From the NCBI RefSeq assembly GCF_000820025.1, contig NZ_CDBI01000105.1, forward strand, positions 1-46,215: 46,215 bases of DNA, written 5' to 3'. This DNA comes from Aeromonas popoffii. GTDB taxonomy: Bacteria > Pseudomonadota > Gammaproteobacteria > Enterobacterales > Aeromonadaceae. The translations under genes were made by a program, and so were the position numbers. Shown piece after piece: positions 44,543 through 46,215 of this stretch. Under the pieces are notes generated by a model. That model saw only the letters and a program-made list of their open reading frames with translations. It ran no database searches and was not told the origin of the DNA. Within the stretch, counting starts at the first letter, position 1, and every line of letters begins with the position of its first letter.

Positions 44543-45734
44543 GTTGGTGATCATGGTGGTGGAAGACCACGCGTTCCAGCGCAAGGCACTGATGCACCAG
44601 ATCCGTGGGCTCGGTTATTCCTCCTTGCTGGAGGCCCAGGACGGATTGGAGGCGCTGGCCATGTGTCAGCGTCATCAGGTCGACATCCTGTTTTGCGATC
44701 TGCGCATGCCCGGCATGGATGGCATGGCGTTGCTGCGCCGTCTCTCCCTCGGCGGTTTTCGTGGCGGTATCATCCTCTCCAGCGCGCTGGAAGATGACGT
44801 GGTCGAAGCCGTGCTGCGGATGAGCGCTGCCTATGGTCTGCAGGTGCTGGGGCGCATCGAGAAGCCCTCCAGCCAGCAGCAGATCAGCCAGCTGATTGGC
44901 GCCTGGCGGCCACAACAGGAGCGGGCCCAGGAGGAGGACGGCCACAGCCTGACCCTGGATGTGCTGAGTCGGGCGCTGGAGCAGGATCAGTTGCTGCCTT
45001 GGTATCAGCCCAAGGTGAGCTTTGGCTCGGGGCAGTGGGTCGGCATGGAGGCGCTCGCCCGCTGGCAACATCCGGACTACGGCCTCATCTCGCCGGCTCG
45101 CTTCATTCCGCTGGCGGAGCACAATGGTCTCATCGACCAGCTGACCGAGGTGATCATCAGCAAGTCCCTGCGCGATGGCCACCTGTGGGAGCGGACCGGT
45201 CTTTCCCTCAACCTGTCGATGAACCTCTCCACCACCTCCCTCATCGAAGGGGATCTCTGTAACACCCTGATCAACCAGTGTCAGCGCTGGAGCATCAACC
45301 CCGAGCTCATCACCCTGGAGGTGACGGAGAGCTCGTTCGTGAAGGATCTGGGCAAGTCGCTGGAGGTGCTGACTCGTCTGCGCATGCATGGCTTTGGGCT
45401 TTCCATCGATGACTTCGGGACCGGCTACTCCTCCATGCAGCAGCTGGCTCTGCTGCCTTTCACCGAGCTCAAGCTGGATCGCTCCTTCGTTGATCGCTGC
45501 TATGAGGATCCCTCACGTTTGGCCATAATAGAGTCAAGTATCGAGCTGGCCCGCAAACTGGGGCTCAAGTCTGTCGCCGAGGGGGTTGAGGATGAGCTGA
45601 CCTGGCGACTGCTGGCCAAGTTGGGGTGCGATGTGTGTCAGGGTTTCTTCTCCGCCAGACCCATGCCGCGTGATGAATTGATGAGATGGCATGACTCCTG
45701 GCGCGAACGGTTACCGGGTCTGATCGGAGACTGA
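44523..45734 (+). CDS. Response regulator with EAL cyclic-di-GMP phosphodiesterase domain
   Basis: The 403-residue protein has a receiver domain (about 8-125; Asp15, phospho-acceptor Asp59 in FCDLRMPGMDG) and an EAL domain (about 150-395). The EAL catalytic set is complete: Glu176 in MEALARW, NLS, EVTES, DDFGTGYSS, KLDRSF, AEGVED and QGFFSARPM, so it should degrade cyclic-di-GMP. It has no DNA-binding tail, unlike VieA, and its size matches RocR (REC-EAL) of Pseudomonas. ATG 44523 lies inside the end of the hybrid kinase gene and has no strong ribosome site, so translation is probably coupled. It presumably receives phosphate from the kinase's HPt. Confidence 0.94.
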   Translation: MNKTQHELVIMVVEDHAFQRKALMHQIRGLGYSSLLEAQDGLEALAMCQRHQVDILFCDLRMPGMDGMALLRRLSLGGFRGGIILSSALEDDVVEAVLRMSAAYGLQVLGRIEKPSSQQQISQLIGAWRPQQERAQEEDGHSLTLDVLSRALEQDQLLPWYQPKVSFGSGQWVGMEALARWQHPDYGLISPARFIPLAEHNGLIDQLTEVIISKSLRDGHLWERTGLSLNLSMNLSTTSLIEGDLCNTLINQCQRWSINPELITLEVTESSFVKDLGKSLEVLTRLRMHGFGLSIDDFGTGYSSMQQLALLPFTELKLDRSFVDRCYEDPSRLAIIESSIELARKLGLKSVAEGVEDELTWRLLAKLGCDVCQGFFSARPMPRDELMRWHDSWRERLPGLIGD

Positions 45735-45772
45735 GTGTCGGGGTGCATGCCGGTAGTTGAACAAGGACGTTC

Positions 45773-46031
45773 ATGAAAATTTCAAGCAAGTTGTTGCTTA
45801 GCTTCTGTTTTATCAACCTGTTGGTGTTCCTCTCCTCGGCCTTGGTCTATCACCAGCTCGGCCGGATCGGGCAGGCCGAAACGAATCTACTGGAACTGGC
45901 GCTACCGGCCCTGCAGCGGGATGAAGCGAGCCAGCCAGCGCAGTCGGCAGGGGGAGGAGATAGTGGCCCGACTGGCGCAGGATACCGGACGGCTGACGTC
46001 TGTCATCAGCCGCTTCGAGCTGGATGCCTGA
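45773..46031 (+). pseudogene. Collapsed methyl-accepting chemotaxis receptor (N- and C-terminal ends only)
   Basis: The first 47 codons encode a chemoreceptor start: membrane helix MKISSKLLLSFCFINLLVFL and periplasmic YHQLGRIGQAETNLLELALP. Near 45918 the frame jumps: a different frame then encodes ASQRSRQGEEIVARLAQDTG and RLTSVISRFELDA with TGA at 46029-46031, the typical C-terminal end of a chemoreceptor. Everything between (ligand domain, HAMP, signalling hairpin; more than 400 codons in the family) is missing. The continued first frame gives a meaningless tail to 46042. AAGGA precedes ATG 45773, so a truncated membrane peptide could still be made. It follows the REC-EAL gene by 38 bp. Confidence 0.85.
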
Positions 46032-46066
46032 TGGCCGGATAGTGAGGAGGAAACAGATAAACTGAG

Positions 46067-46085
46067 ACGGGCCTATGGGCCCGTT
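46067..46085. terminator. Terminator between the chemoreceptor relic and the minus-strand gene tail
   Basis: ACGGGCC and GGCCCGT-type sequence pair around TAT, with short T/A runs on both sides. It can serve both converging transcripts. Confidence 0.65.
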
Positions 46086-46091
46086 TGCTTA

Positions 46092-46184
46092 TCAGTCCAG
46101 ACGGCGGAATGCTTGATTGTCGAAACTGCTGGATGTCTCCTGGTTCAGCAGACTGACCAGCAGGAGTGAGGCGTTGCTCGCCAT
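46092..46184 (-). pseudogene. Tandem relic of the 3' end of a minus-strand gene
   Basis: On the minus strand this reads MASNASLLLVSLLNQETSSS and ends FDNQAFRRLD with TGA-TAA. The last codons, CGC CGT CTG GAC plus stop, recur at 46215-46201 as the end of the gene running in from beyond the window. AGTCCAGACGGCG occurs at 46094 and 46203, a 109-bp offset, and the two stops are in different frames. So the segment looks like a second copy of that gene's tail. Confidence 0.65.
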
Positions 46185-46200
46185 GGACGCCAGATGAGGG

Positions 46201-46215
46201 TTAGTCCAGACGGCG
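46201..46215 (-). CDS. Last codons of an unidentified minus-strand gene (cut by window edge)
   Basis: Only RRLD and a TAA stop are visible. The call rests on identity with the end of the adjacent tail copy at 46092-46106. The gene cannot be identified from this window. Confidence 0.4.
   Translation of the reverse strand, partial: RRLD

Overview
The window looks like chromosomal core DNA from a GC-rich gammaproteobacterium, most likely Aeromonas or a close relative. This is inferred from remembered family resemblance and gene order, not from a search. The supporting points are the 5S rRNA, the yfbV//ackA-pta and gcvR-bcp//dapA-bamC-purC blocks shared with enterics and vibrios, the 367-residue Vibrio-type PurC, and the split class II ribonucleotide reductase. 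I see no prophage, insertion sequence, integron or CRISPR array.

Layout. 1-1017: end of an rrn operon (5S) and a small lipoprotein. 1018-5622: split B12-dependent ribonucleotide reductase (nrdJa-nrdJb) behind two NrdR-like boxes, then a PIN-PhoH ATPase. 5640-9400: thiBPQ thiamine importer on the minus strand, led by a TPP riboswitch and ending in a triplicated thiQ tail. 9490-10770: a PilZ protein and an exported transglutaminase-like protein. 10834-15830: leuABCD on the minus strand with promoter, leuL leader peptide and attenuator. 16001-18598: TetR regulator, PAP2 phosphatase overlapping a glycosyltransferase, and a 53-residue acidic protein. 18600-21320: ilvIH with a long structured leader. 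21622-25400: ackA and pta, divergent from yfbV. 25401-31502: yfbV, yfbU, bcp, gcvR, dapA, bamC, purC. 31532-35200: atypical SDR divergent from a LysR regulator, then DUF2057, HIT and CheX-like (DUF3334-type) proteins. 35217-39328: a small exported protein, arcB and a dGTPase. 39520-40037: a 30-residue ORF and a DUF1127-like protein. 40262-45734: a giant BvgS/EvgS-type hybrid kinase overlapping a REC-EAL phosphodiesterase. 45773-46215: a collapsed chemoreceptor and the tail of a minus-strand gene.

Functionally, leuABCD and ilvIH serve branched-chain amino acid synthesis. IlvI needs thiamine diphosphate, which the riboswitch-controlled thiBPQ importer supplies. Pta-AckA and ArcB belong to mixed-acid and redox-responsive metabolism. 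NrdJ and dGTPase bear on dNTP pools. The PilZ protein and the REC-EAL enzyme are the visible cyclic-di-GMP components.

The most unusual observation is a recurring architecture. At four separate loci (thiQ, ilvH, bamC and the gene cut by the right edge) the 3' end of a gene and/or its terminator is repeated in tandem just downstream, with periods of 161, 118, 84 and 109 bp. The copies are diverged and in two cases keep a working terminator fold. Other points worth a look are competing hairpins in the ilvIH leader, a small exported-protein gene whose best-placed start is ATA, and a plus-strand terminator in the yfbU-bcp gap with no gene to serve.
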